A stretch of DNA of 64,000 nt from Aphrocallistes beatrix (taxonomy: Eukaryota > Porifera > Hexactinellida > Sceptrulophora > Aphrocallistidae): positions 1,178,001 through 1,242,000 of the forward strand of contig OY725500.1 in assembly GCA_963281255.1 (NCBI GenBank), in the 5' to 3' direction. Positions 25,760 through 37,370 of this stretch are shown one piece after another. Both the position numbers and the translations under genes were made by a program. The notes below the pieces were generated by a model. The model searched no databases. It was not told where the DNA came from and worked only from the letters and a program-made list of their open reading frames with translations. Position 1 is the first letter of the stretch. Each line of letters starts with the position of its first letter.

Positions 25760-28680
25760 AATGTGAAGCAAAAATGTTTCTGTTATTTGATACGTTATTT
25801 GATATCAGAGAGGAAAGAAAAGATTTAAATTTCACTTTTTCCACACACTCTTCGAATGAAAAAAAATCTGAGTAGTATATTGATGCGTGATCCATGAGCT
25901 ATGTAGGACTTCAGTTTAAAGGCTTCGGAACAAATGCCACGATCTCAAAACGAAACCCTAAAATCTCTCAGTCTAGACAAAAATCTCAAATTTGCGTGAT
26001 ATCAGGATCTCCTCTATCTGTGTAAAAAATCTAAATAAATTAAAAAACTCTAACGATGATGATGAGGCGTTCAATCTAACGGAAATGGCAGGACACGATT
26101 GGAAGGTGTATGTTGTTATCTCAAATATCGGAACATAATAGAAAATATGGTGAAAAGTGAGGCAGTGCTGAAGATCAACTCAATATTCTTTGGATAAAAT
26201 TGGGATATCGTTTGGCATTTATGTAAGCCATTTATTTGATTATGTTTATAACGAGGATATAGGAATGAAAAAGGAATTTGAGAGTTGGCAAAGTAAGAGA
26301 ATTTGAAGAGCACTGCATCTAAAGAATCCTGAGAATTCTGAAAAAATGAAAACAGAGCATACATAATATATCTCTAAACGATACTCGTTATTTAGCGATC
26401 AGATGTGGAGAAAATACAAGTGCATAATATGAGCATTGGATAGCTATTCTGCTCTATAATATTATAGCAGAGTATAGGAGCAGCTAGAAAGCTTTATTCT
26501 TCATAAATGAGCTCATCTGAGAGGATCGAGTCAAAGAAGTCTCACATGAATGGAAATGAAATAGCTATAGGATTCTATATAAAGTTGACAACAACCAATA
26601 GACAAAAATGATAAAAAGAATAGAGGGAGAAAACTTGGAGGAGTTTATCACTGCTAATGAGCCACTTGAAGACTCTATAATGAATAAACAAGATTGGCAC
26701 TTGAATGCTCGTGACTTCTCTCTGATTTTAACATGGCTATGAGTTATCAATGTCTTTCTTATAACAGAGCTCAGCCTTCGTTAATATAACGACCATTGCC
26801 GCCCCACTTTTCATGAGCTCTCGACGGCCCCGGATAATAGTTAAATAGTGAAACTCAAATCAGGACATCCTACAGACTGTCCTAAAACGACACGAGGTGA
26901 CCTGATTAAAGGGTTTGGGAAAGATTAGATGAAGAAAAAGTATTAAAAATATGCAATTAATTATAATTATTCTTTATTAAAATTAGTAGGAAATTACATA
27001 AGGAATTTGCCCATTTTTGTTTGACTGGACACTTGTGACCTTTTTTAGCTGTGTAAGTTCGACATATGACTTCGGTGTCGTGAACATTCATAATTATCAG
27101 TGGTCGTAAAGAGAGGTGAACGGATTACTGAATTAATAACAACTCAGGGCCGGCGCCACCAGTCCGGTTGGTCCGGTTTTAACCGGACCACTTTTAGACA
27201 AGTTTAATACAATTACTATGTAAAATAGTCCAGTTCGTGTGGTTTAACCGGACCACTTTTCAATAGTTGTATCTTTTAACCGGACCACTCTAAAATCCAT
27301 GGCACCGGCTATGCAACTGTATATTCATTAATGTAATTTTTCAAGAGACTATGAAATAATGACCGTATCAGGGGGGTAACTGCTTGGAGGAGTTTTACTG
27401 TAATTATAATCATGTGTAAAAAAGTTCGACTGAAGTATATTTAAAACGGGAGACATACAACTTTGGTTGTCTAGATTTTATCCGAATATTATGTATTCAT
27501 CCTACTACGCATCTTTACTCAGAAACTGATTAAAACCCTCCGTGCCCCTGGAATGTGTCGCGTCATTTCCGGTTTAATAATTAAACCATTTTGGGTGGGA
27601 AGCCATATAAATTCGGGGTATTTACTATAAATAGAAAAAAACCCCAAGCCATCCGGGGGAAATAAGGGAGGAAAATATGAAGAATGTTCTACTAAACCTG
27701 GATCTGTATGAATTCTGGAGAAAGGCCTAATAATTGTCTTGAGAATGGATATAGCAAATTACTTTATTAAACACTAACTTGAACTTAGCCAACCAGTTCG
27801 CAGTACAAATAGGTGGAGTTTACAGCAAATCAATAGCTGCCTAATGAAGGGTGCCAAAGTGAAATATCCAAATACGTAATTAATGACTGTGCTGTAAGAC
27901 ACCACTAATGAACACGAAAAGTAAGAATATATCGCAGAACTAAATTCTATTGTACTATATATGAAGTAATGTCAAAAATTACAATGTCAGACTTTCATCA
28001 GACATCTATGCAGGATATCAGATATCTCACGAAACGTTTTTTAGGCTTTTGAGAACTTAGATTTATGGATGAAAGAGTCAAGTATATTACGTTATTATTC
28101 TAATTTCATAGTTTACGATGATATTGCATAGTAAACTTGATTATAATATATTGTTAATTACTTTGAGAAGTATCTACATAGGCAATTGACACATCACATT
28201 CGAGATCAATGCACCGCCAATGCTTTGATTAATTAACTTCAGCTTTTGCCCATTTCTGCTCGTAGGCTGTCTCTTAATGAATTTGCAATATGTTCCATTC
28301 CTCTATCTGCACTTCAATAGTAGGTATGAAATAATAGAATAATCGGAAAATAAAAAAAAAACAAAAAGCGATTCTTCTAATCGCCACTGATAATATGGAA
28401 TGAAAACATGTCTCCTATAAAATAACTCTTCTTTGCCAACATTATTCCTTCTATAAATTTTGTTTATTTAAAACACTAATCTTTTACTATGAGTTATTCA
28501 TCTCCATCACCTTTCATAAAGCTTCATAAAATGACCATAAATAATCTGATACTTTTGGCTCCTCCGAATGAAATAGCTGGCTACGCCACTGGGTCCACCA
28601 ATCCATATCCATAGTCTACATTCCTGTTGTGTATAGAATTATGGTGAATCATTGGTGATAGTTATATATATATATAGAGA
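25760..28680. other. Gene-poor stretch upstream of the 2-hydroxyacid oxidase
   Basis: No convincing gene on either strand. It contains the MITE at 27145-27313, a fragment of the GGCCGTAGC-type MITE near 26785-26830, and at 27536-27640 a copy of the repeat found at 41453-41545 and 43148-43245 (GGAATGTGTCGCGTCAT). Short open frames here show no recognisable motif. Confidence 0.55.
27145..27313. mobile_element. CAGGGCCGG MITE with 5-bp duplication (CAACT)
   Basis: Starts CAGGGCCGGCGCCACC. CAACT is repeated at 27140-27144 and 27314-27318. The inside repeats AACCGGACCACTTTT. Confidence 0.75.
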
Positions 28681-28737
28681 GTTCACTGGAAGTGTCAATG
28701 AGATATATATTTTATTATTTTGAAACTAATCGTGGTG

Positions 28738-29970
28738 ATGACTTTAATTGCAGAAAAGAACAGGCTAAAATCTGCCCTGGAAAATTATCTAATCAGCCTA
28801 TCTCGTATCAGCCCACCGGCCCACCTCCTACCCATCCACCCGGAAATTTCCCGCTCTCCCAATGGCGTAGTCCGTCCCTGCGAGTCAATCGAACAAATAT
28901 TATGCATCAAAGATCTTGAAAAATACGCCTTTTCACGCCTTCACAGGGACGCCTGGGCTTATTTCAGTGCAGGTGCAAATGCCGGGATTACAGTAGTCGA
29001 GAATGAGAAAGCTTTCCAGCATTATAAGATCCGTCCACGTGTGCTGCAAGCTGTCGGCCAGGTGTCTCTCAGCACAACCATACAAGGAGACCGCATCTCC
29101 ATGCCCATATGCATAGCTCCCACTTCCCTCCAATGCCTCGCACACCCTGAAGGGGAAAAGGCCACAGCTAGAGCTGCGACATCTTCCGACACGTGTATGT
29201 GTGTGAGTACTTCCAGCACATTCCCTATTGAGGACGTAGCGCGGTCAGGGGGAACAGGCTTAAGATGGTTTCAATTGAGCATTTTGACGGATCAAGAGAA
29301 AAATGTCCATTTGATTAGGCTAGCAGAAGAATGCGGTTACAAATGCTTAGTCATTACTGTAGATATCCCAATTGTTGGTAGAAAGTATCAATTGACCAGA
29401 AAAAATTTCAAACTCCCAGGAAATCCATGTCTAGCGAATTTCGGAGAAAAAGCAGAGGCTACCCCTGGATCCCGTGACTGTTACTCTGCTAGTTTAGACA
29501 GGTCTTCATCATGGGACTCGGTTAGGTCCATCATGTCGAATACACATCTGCCTGTTATACTGAAAGGCATCCAGACTGCAGAAGACGCTGAGATTGCTCT
29601 CAAGCTTGGAGTTAAAGGGATCTGGGTGTCAAACCATGGAGGAAGGCAGCTAGACACAGTTGTACCCACCATTGACGTGCTACACGAAATCGTACAAGCA
29701 GTGGACCTGGACAAGATAGAAGTGTATTTGGATGGAGGCATTCGCTATGGAACTGATGTGCTGAAAGCGTTAGCATTGGGAGCTCGTGCTGTGTTCGTGG
29801 GGCGTCCTGTGCTGTGGGGGCTGGCAGCTGGTGGAGAGAGAGGTGTGAGGTTAATGTTAGAGTTGCTAAGGAAGGAATTGGAGGAGGCTCTAATACTCTC
29901 TGGATGCAAAGACGTGCATTCTATTCCTAGGACATTGTTAACTGAGAAGAAAATCTATTCAGATTTATAA
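28738..29970 (+). CDS. FMN-dependent 2-hydroxyacid oxidase (glycolate/hydroxyacid oxidase family, single exon)
   Basis: A 410-residue member of the flavoprotein family that oxidises glycolate, lactate or longer 2-hydroxy acids and makes H2O2, usually in peroxisomes. Family features, counting from the ATG at 28738: YFSAGAN (Tyr75), SMPICIAPT, VDIPIVGRK, WVSNHGGRQLD (His300 base, Arg303), YLDGGIRYGTDVLKALALGA and FVGRPVLWGLA. Two pocket positions differ from typical glycolate oxidases: Ser159 sits where a Trp is usual, and Ser181 replaces the conserved Tyr of FQLY. The N-terminus is about 50 residues longer than usual. The C-terminus is SDL, a weak match to a peroxisomal SKL signal. A possible acceptor (TTAATTGCAG at 28743-28752) means a first exon upstream cannot be excluded. 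Substrate is uncertain. Confidence 0.9.
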   Translation: MTLIAEKNRLKSALENYLISLSRISPPAHLLPIHPEISRSPNGVVRPCESIEQILCIKDLEKYAFSRLHRDAWAYFSAGANAGITVVENEKAFQHYKIRPRVLQAVGQVSLSTTIQGDRISMPICIAPTSLQCLAHPEGEKATARAATSSDTCMCVSTSSTFPIEDVARSGGTGLRWFQLSILTDQEKNVHLIRLAEECGYKCLVITVDIPIVGRKYQLTRKNFKLPGNPCLANFGEKAEATPGSRDCYSASLDRSSSWDSVRSIMSNTHLPVILKGIQTAEDAEIALKLGVKGIWVSNHGGRQLDTVVPTIDVLHEIVQAVDLDKIEVYLDGGIRYGTDVLKALALGARAVFVGRPVLWGLAAGGERGVRLMLELLRKELEEALILSGCKDVHSIPRTLLTEKKIYSDL

Positions 29971-30407
29971 TAAATGAGCGCACCCACCATCTTCCAGCAT
30001 GCTTGTTTTCTAATTTCATATTTTTGTTGTTTGTTCGTGACAGTAAGTGATATTTTGCTATTTCTTAAAATTCTTTTAAGGTTCGATTGTAATAGAGTTC
30101 TTTGGCTTTAATTTGCAGCCAATCTAGACTCTAGAGTGAAATAAATGAAGAGTAAGTTTTATGCAAAGGATTTCAGCAATCATTTAATCCTAATTGAAGA
30201 ACGTATAACACATTGCCAACAATTATAAAATTGCTGAAACGACAATTGTCTACTTTTAAAGAAAAGGAAGTAATCAAAAACCTAGGCGGTCAATAAGTGA
30301 AGATATTTCAATGCATATTATCTTAATCTCGATAATAAGGAACAACCATGCTTGGAGAGTAACGATAAGCGTGCGAGAGAATGTATGATTAGCATTCTAC
30401 ATGCAGT

Positions 30408-30775
30408 CAGGGCTGAGGTTGGTTAACCGATTTTATGGTTCGGTTATTTTGGTTTCCTCCAGGGCTGTTAACCGGTTAACCGATACCAGTATTAATTGGT
30501 TGAAATATGGATTTTGGACTAAGCTTTAACCTGATATTGAAAAAATTGATAATTTTCAGTGGTCACGAAATATACTTTGTGGTTAGAAAATAGGAATTCT
30601 ATTACATTTACAAATTTTTAGAAGTGATATTCTTGAATCTCCTTCGAAAAACAAAGAAATTAATGTGAATCTTTAGAAAATAAAGCAGATCGGTTAACCG
30701 ATCTAAGATTTCCTTAACCGTTAACCGAGATTGACGGTGGTTAGCCGGTTAACCGGTTAACCGAATCCAGCCTTG
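30408..30775. mobile_element. MITE rich in GGTTAACCG, copy 1
   Basis: The ends are CAGGGCTGAGGTTGGTTAACCG and its counterpart CCGAATCCAGCCTTG, with ATGCAGT repeated at 30401-30407 and 30776-30782. Same family as 34850-35497. Confidence 0.72.
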
Positions 30776-31529
30776 ATGCAGTTAAACATCTTATCTATTA
30801 AAACGCAATGGTTTTTTTGTTTGTGCAGAATTGATTGAGAAACTGGAAGGTGCTAGAAATATGAAATTTGACCCACAGGTAAATAATAATGGGTCTACGA
30901 TTAAGTTCGAAGATCTAAGCGAAATCTTCACACCTCGCCGAGATAGGTGACAAATTGTGCTGACCAATCAAATACTGAATACAGCTCTTTTGAGTCTACA
31001 TATAATTTGATTGTTAAAAGTTATTTAATGATCAAATTGATTGATAATAGCATACAACACACTTTAATTGTTGTTAACGACATGGACTGAAATTGGTTGA
31101 TTATTCAAGTATAATAATCTTTCGTAATGTGAACTTTGTGGATTCAAAATTGGCCTTGCATTCAGGATTAGTTGACTTAATACGAAGTAAAATTATCACG
31201 AACCTAAATTTTCGCTACAGTTCTGAATACAATAGATCGTCATTGTTATTAATACTTCAAAGCCACAACTTATGTTTGATATCTTAAATGTACTATAGTG
31301 CAGGGTTTTTTTAAGGGCGATCGTGGTGTAAAAATTCCACCACGAATTTTGGGAGTTACACCACGATTTGGGTCGGCCGCTGCAGCGTGGGCAATATTTG
31401 GTTAATATTTTTTCGGTGGTTACACCGTGATTAAGCTGAGTTACACCAAGGTCTCAACCTTAAAAAAAACTCTGCTATAGTGTATAGCAATAAAAAAGAT
31501 TATGTGCATATTTTCACACCTTTATATAC

Positions 31530-32000
31530 ATTTTTAACAACATTTAACAAATTTTGAAAATTATGCTAGAGACTAGCTTCCAACGGGTGACATGGGGTTT
31601 TTAGGGGTGTAGATTTCGAATATCATATTTTCAGATCTATATGACAAATTTTTGTTTACTTTCGTTTACATTAGATACATAAAGTAAACAAATCTCAAAA
31701 ATATGCTAGAAACTTGCTTTCAACGGTTGACATGGGTTTTCAGGGGTGTAGAATTCGAATATTATTAGGGTGTAGATTTCGAATATCATATTTTCAAGTA
31801 AGTTTGATAATTAATTTGTTTACTTTTGTTTTCAATAGATACACAAAGTAAACAAATTACAAAAATAGGCTAGAGACTAGCTTCCAACGGTTGACAGGGG
31901 GTTTTTAGTGCTGTTGATTTCGAATATTATATATTCGGATTCATATGAGAAATTATTCGTTAACTTCTGTTAACAATATGTATATAAAGGAAAAAAAAAT
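31530..32000. repeat. Tandem repeat, three units of about 145-170 bp
   Basis: Each unit has GCTAGAGACTAGCTTCCAAC-like, TTAGGGGTGTAGATTTCGAA-like and AAAGTAAACAAAT-like blocks in that order. Related single units lie at about 61310-61520 and near 2475-2500. GC-rich motif copies follow at 32032-32235. Confidence 0.7.
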
Positions 32001-32431
32001 CCCAAAATTGACTAGATTGAGTAACTCCCCCCCGCCCGCAGGTCGCGCAGCGCAAGCAAGCGAAGCGTGCTTGTCTTTCATAAAATATTGAGAAACCGCC
32101 TTAAAAAGCAATAATAACAAAATAATATCCTTAATATTCTAACAATACAAATTTATTCGAGTACAAGCGTGCTTTGCTTGCCTGCGCTGCGCGGCTTGCG
32201 GACACTCGTGTCCGTAGAGTCGCCCTGCGAGCGCCGGAGGTATCAAGGAAGCAAATTTTCTCTGGATTATACTGTGTGTTTGGACGAAATTAATTAATGT
32301 ATTACATAGTATACGTATCAGATTATCTTGATTTTTAGACTAGAATATTCTATAGATTCAGAATGGAAATTATTGATACCATTCATCAAATAAAAAGCTG
32401 TATTAGATAATACTTTCAAAGTCAATGTATG

Positions 32432-33620
32432 AAAATTAGTCTAAGACCTGGAACTGTGTTTTGTATGGTGAGTTTTGTTGAGAAAAATTGTGTCGTGGCA
32501 CGCAGCGAAAATCGCGAATCAGGGTCCACTGTTTTCAAATTATCTTTCTAGAATCTTCGAATTCTAGGAAAAAATTAACTTACAAATTCTCCTCGAACAC
32601 TCTAAATTTATAGAAATACAGGATGTTTAGATCAGTACATATTGAAATGCAATTTTGGGTAATTTTGCAAAATGTACTAATTTGGACTCGTGAAATAATA
32701 ACTTTCTCTTGTTTCTGATAATGAATTCAATGGATTTGTGAATTATTTATATGGTGAATGAAAGGTTTCTGGTGCTAAATCGTCATGGAACATCGATTAT
32801 GAAGACATTTTTTACAGAATCAGTGGAGGGGACGCAGCATTAGTTCGAAGTTCAAAGTAGTCGTTAGTTCGAATTTTGCATGTAGTCGTTAGTTCGAATC
32901 GAATTTGGGCATGTAGTCGTTAGTTCGAATCGAATTTGGGCATGTAGTCGTTAGTTCGAATTGGAATTTGGGTACGTAGTCGTTAGTTCGAATCGAATTT
33001 GGGCATGTAGTCGTTAGTTCGAATCGAATTTGGGCATGTAGTCGTTAGTTCGAATCGAATTTGGGCATGTAGTCGTTAGTTCGAATTGGAATTTGGGTAC
33101 ATAGTCGTTAGTTCGAATCGAATTTGGGCATGTAGTCGTTAGTTCGAATCGAATTTGGGCATGTAGTCGTTAGTTCGAATCGAATTTGGGCATGTAGTCG
33201 TTAGTTAGAATCGGATTTAGACATAAACAGGGAGTTGTAATTTGTGGGGACGCAGCATTAGTTCGAATAGATTTTCAATGTTGTACTGTCATTGAGTGGC
33301 ATTTGGAAGAGATATTTATAAGAACTGAGGGAAAAGAAGCATTTTCTTTAGAGAATAGTAGAAAATTGAGGATGAAAAAGGCATTTCTGAACAAAGGGGG
33401 TAGTTGAGTGCCATTATGGAGAGCTAATGATAATGAGTATATGCCCAAATTCGATTCGAACTAACGACTACATGCAGAATTCGAACTAACGACTACATAC
33501 AGAATTCGAACTAATGCATGCGCCTCTCAGTGGACCCTGATTCGCGATTTTCGCTGCGTGCCAGGACACATTTTTTCTCCACAAAACTCACCATACAAAA
33601 CATAGTTCCAGCTCTTAGAC
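32432..33620. mobile_element. 1.2-kb foldback element containing a minisatellite
   Basis: The left arm (about 32441-32533, GGAACTGTGTTTTGTATGG onward) is the near-perfect complement of the right arm (about 33528-33620). Between them is the 31-bp minisatellite and, near the right arm, three units of it in inverted orientation (33441-33512). No transposase seen. Confidence 0.8.
32857..33216. repeat. 31-bp minisatellite, about 11-12 units
   Basis: The unit is TAGTCGTTAGTTCGAATCGA followed by ATTTGGGCATG. Two units are variant, with TTGGAATTTGGGTAC. Spacing is regular, so array length may vary between individuals. Confidence 0.9.
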
Positions 33621-33752
33621 TCAAAAATCTTTTAAAATCATCGAAAATATTCGAATTACAATCTCTAAAGACCATAATAAATAATATTGTTCGAGTATAA
33701 TTTTTTTTTGCGTTGGTGAGGGTGAGATGTGGAGGAACATTTTCATTTTTAT

Positions 33753-33899
33753 CAGGCCCGGCGGAAGCAACTTTTTATTGGTCCGGCCATAGCGAAAGTT
33801 GGTCCGGCCAAAAGCAAATTTGCATATGAAAATAAGCCATAATGACATAAAATTGGTCCGGCCAAAGCCGGACCGACCGGGCCTATTCCGCCGGCCCTG
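33753..33899. mobile_element. CAGGCCCGGCGGAA MITE, copy 1 (TSD TTTAT)
   Basis: 147 bp with ends CAGGCCCGGCGGAAGCAAC and CCGCCGGCCCTG. TTTAT is repeated at 33748-33752 and 33900-33904. The interior contains repeated GGTCCGGCCAAAG. Confidence 0.85.
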
Positions 33900-34285
33900 T
33901 TTATGGCAGGCCTTATAGTAGAGCATGGGTCGGCAACCTATGTCACGCGAGCCTAAATTGATGGCATGCGGAGTTGAAAATATATGTGGGTCGACAGACC
34001 GACATTTATGTATATTCAAGAGTTGGTAACTCTAGGCAGGCGTGCCACTGGCACACAAGGCCATATAATATTGACATTATCCGTAAACTGGCACACTTGG
34101 TTCAAAAGGTTACAGGCCTCTAGTAGAGTATGGTATGATTCGACTAACGATTTTATAAAATCGATGAATAATAAATAGACCACAACTTGTTGACATTGTA
34201 CTCAGCATTGATTTCTTTTCTTTTCTAATTTATAAATTAGTTATATAGTATTTAGTATTAGTGAAAATTTTAATTATTCTCTTTT

Positions 34286-34520
34286 CTATAATGATAAATG
34301 GGCTCGTACCCCGGAATAGGAGACTCACCCACCATCCTACTAGAGGATGCTAACTTTTATACAACAGACACGTTGAATGAAAAGAAGTTACTGAGAGACA
34401 TATTTATTTCTGAATTACAAGAATAAGTTATGGGTTTGCTTGAATTGAATATAACCTGATCTGGACTTTGGTAACTTGATCGGAATTATCTTTGATTCTG
34501 CATTGAATATTTCATTTATG
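34286..34520. repeat. Dispersed repeat, copy 1
   Basis: Shares GGGCTCGTACC, GACTCACCCACCATCCTACT and AACCTGATCTGGACTT blocks with 57385-57640 over about 235 bp. It is probably a transposon fragment; a SINE origin is possible but no clear A and B boxes were found. Confidence 0.65.
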
Positions 34521-34849
34521 TATAATATTTTACTACTACTATAAGTTCCTAATATCATTCACATCTGCAAATAATACGTACAAATTTTACATTGACTTTT
34601 GACACTGACTGGCGGTCTCTTATAAGTAGCTATTCCCATAGTACCTTAATCAGATAAATTTGTATAAAAGCTCGTTCAACTTGTCACAATGAAATTCGGC
34701 AGTTTTGAATGACCTGAGTGAATTGAATGTTACATTAATTCGAAATCCGCTCATTGTAAAAGTCTGTACACTAACCGGCGAGGTGAATAATTCGTGAAAT
34801 TTGTGGACATTTCAACAGCTAAAGATGCATTTGAGACCTTACCACTGAT

Positions 34850-35497
34850 GGAGCCAGGTTGGTTAACCGATTTTAGGGCTCGATTATTTTGGTTTCCTCC
34901 AGGGCGGTTAACCGGATAACCGATGTCAATATTAATTGGTAGAAATATGAATTTTGGGATCTTTAGCTTGATACAATACACCCTCGCTAATCCGAACAGC
35001 TCTGTGCCAATGATCGAAAAAATCGTTCTCAGATTAGTGAATTTGTTCCGATTAGTGAAATAACACTAATTCAATGGGGTATTAACTAAAAAAATTTGAA
35101 TTGTTAGAATATAAAGGATAATATTTTGTTATGATTGTTTCTTTAATGAGGTTTCTCAATCTTATTGAAATATATAATATTATAAACGTTGATGGTGAAT
35201 AATATTATATTTCGGGTGTTCGGATTGTAAGAATGAAGTGTTCGGATTAGCGAGGGTGTACTGTATTGAAAAATGTGATAATTTTCAATGGTCTCGAAAT
35301 ATACTATACGATTAGAAAATAGAGATTATATTGTATTATCAAATTTTCAGAAGTAATATTCATGAATCAAAGTCGAAAGACAATGAAAATAGTGTAAATA
35401 TTTAGAAATAAAAAGCAGATCGGCTAACCGATCAAATATTTTCTTAACTGTCAACCGAGATTGACGGCGGTTAGCAGGTTAACCGAACCCAGCCTTG
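34850..35497. mobile_element. MITE rich in GGTTAACCG, copy 2, interrupted by another MITE
   Basis: Flanked by the 8-bp repeat CCACTGAT (34842-34849 and 35498-35505). It matches 30408-30775 except for a 290-bp insertion at 34974-35263. Confidence 0.78.
34974..35263. mobile_element. TA-flanked MITE nested inside another MITE
   Basis: The ends CAATACACCCTCGCTAATCC and GGATTAGCGAGGGTGTACTG are complementary, with TA at 34972-34973 and 35264-35265. The other family copy (30408-30775) lacks this insertion, showing the order of events. Confidence 0.85.
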
Positions 35498-36295
35498 CCA
35501 CTGATTAAGTTCTCAGGTCTTAAATGAGTGCGTACTACCCTAGTGTAGTGTGCTATAGCCGTGAGTGGGTTGTTGATATTTCAGAGTACTTATGTGAACA
35601 AGGATTCTCTGCACCTTTCTTTATAAAAAACAGATTTCGTTCTCGTTTAAGCGTAGAGCCTGATCTTCGTATCGCTTTGTGACTTTGTCTAAGACTGGAC
35701 CCAGAATTGAAGCACTGGTGGAAGCTAAGCAAGCACAGCCCTTCCATTGAAAGTCATGTCCCAGCTTGAAACATTTATTAATGTTCTGAAAACTATTTGC
35801 TAATTCTCCCAACAAATAATGATATATTCTTCCAATTTTGCAAAGTGTGATTTTACGGAACTTCGCTTGATTGTAACTGTAGTGACTAAACTCTAGAGTT
35901 ACTAGACTGTTTCTCTAATGCCGGATACGTGACACCTCATCTTGAGATAAAAGGGTAACAACCCGGAAAAGGTTGAGAACCACCGTCTTAACTTAACGTT
36001 GCGTTTGAAGATATCGATAATATTGAACGGTTAGTCTAGTATATTTGATTATGTAGTATTCATTTTTCACATAAATGCTTATAGTGTAAATTTAGTTATT
36101 ATCATCGTATACCTTCATAAACAATTTAACACTATTTATATAAATTTATATTAAGTTAGAGGAGATATCTCATAGGCTAATATGCCTAGATGGGGCAAAG
36201 GAGACCAGATTTTTGAAATGTCGGTCGACAGACCGATAGTGCAGCTCCAGGAAGTGACTCGAAGGAACATGAAATATGAATACCGGAATACATCG

Positions 36296-36900
36296 GCAAA
36301 TACTCATTTTAGGACTTTCTAAGTATAAAATTTGAAATCTACATATTGAAATATCCTATAGTACAAGTATTAGCTGTTGAGAACTAGCTTTTACCATAAA
36401 AAAAGAATTTTTCAGGAGGTGTGAATATATATATATATATATGTGCTAATAACCCATAAAATATTCACATTATTACTTTTAAAATGTGAAAATCGGATTC
36501 AACATATTAAAATACCGTATATTAGTCGTTGAGAACTCGCTTTTACCATAAAATAAGAATTATTCAGAAGGTGTGAAAATATGTATATAAACTTATGTAG
36601 TAACTCATAGTAACATCATATATTATCACTTTCAAAGTGCGAAATTCGGAATCTACATATTAAAATATCCTATATTAGCCGTTGAGAAATCGCTTTTGGC
36701 ATAAAATAAGACTTTTTTTAAAAAAGGTATGAAAATATGTATACATCAATATATTGATAACCAATGAAATATTCATATTATTACTTTCAAAGCGCGAAAA
36801 CCGGATCGTACATGCCGAAATATCCCATATTAGTCGTTGAGATCATACTTATATCTTTAAACAAAGCTTTGCAGTGGGGGTGTTAAAATATGAATATATA
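36296..36900. repeat. Tandem repeat, about four diverged units of 120-160 bp
   Basis: Each unit carries TATCCTATATTAGCCGTTGAGA-like, CTTTTACCATAAAATAAGA-like and TATTCACATTATTACTTTTA-like blocks. The first block recurs near 12020 and 15140. Confidence 0.65.
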
Positions 36901-37370
36901 CTTATGAAAACCGGAAGTGATGAGATTTTGTGAAAAAATGTTGACGGTGCACATCTACACCATAATGAGATCCTACATGCGAAATCTGGTAAATATCAGA
37001 CTTAGATATCGCAGTAGCGCGCGTACGGACATACATACATACATACGGACGGACGGACGAGATACTCAGTCCATGCCGATGCCATAAGGGCATCTCCCTA
37101 TAGGAGCGGCACTAAAAATGAAAAGCAATTAACAGGGAAGCTTTCACATCAATAAAATAATGAAAACAAGAATAGGGATACAAAGAGTTTATTTGTAAAC
37201 ACACAAGGAATGTCTAGCTGCCTCCACTATATACTTGGGGCAAATCTAAATAACTAAACTAGCAAAACTAAATCCTAACTACGCATACACTAAAACTAAC
37301 TACCCACACTCTAATAGAAACTACCCACACTCTAGAACTAACTATCCGTCATTGACCGCACACAATCAGC

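Larger units (their letters stand above)
29971..37370. other. 7.4-kb gene-free, repeat-filled stretch
   Basis: No gene supported on either strand. It is occupied by MITEs (30408-30775, 34850-35497, 33753-33899), two tandem repeat blocks (31530-32000 and 36296-36900), a foldback with a minisatellite (32432-33620) and a repeat at 34286-34520 shared with 57385-57640. A CATACATACATACGGACGGA stretch lies near 37030-37060. Confidence 0.65.

Noticed and set aside
26116-26750. Small minus-strand frames at 26116-26364 and 26565-26750
   Set aside because: No motif, no splice context and no paralogue in the window; AT-rich chance frames.
28720-28737. Start of the hydroxyacid oxidase at 28720
   Set aside because: That codon is TTG; the first in-frame ATG is at 28738.
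32857-33216. CRISPR-like array
   Set aside because: The 31-bp units follow each other without unique spacers and sit in a eukaryotic foldback element; it is a minisatellite.
33621-34019. 132-residue minus-strand frame
   Set aside because: It reads through the foldback arm and the MITE at 33753-33899; the same peptide recurs at 48410-48700 only because that MITE is repeated there.
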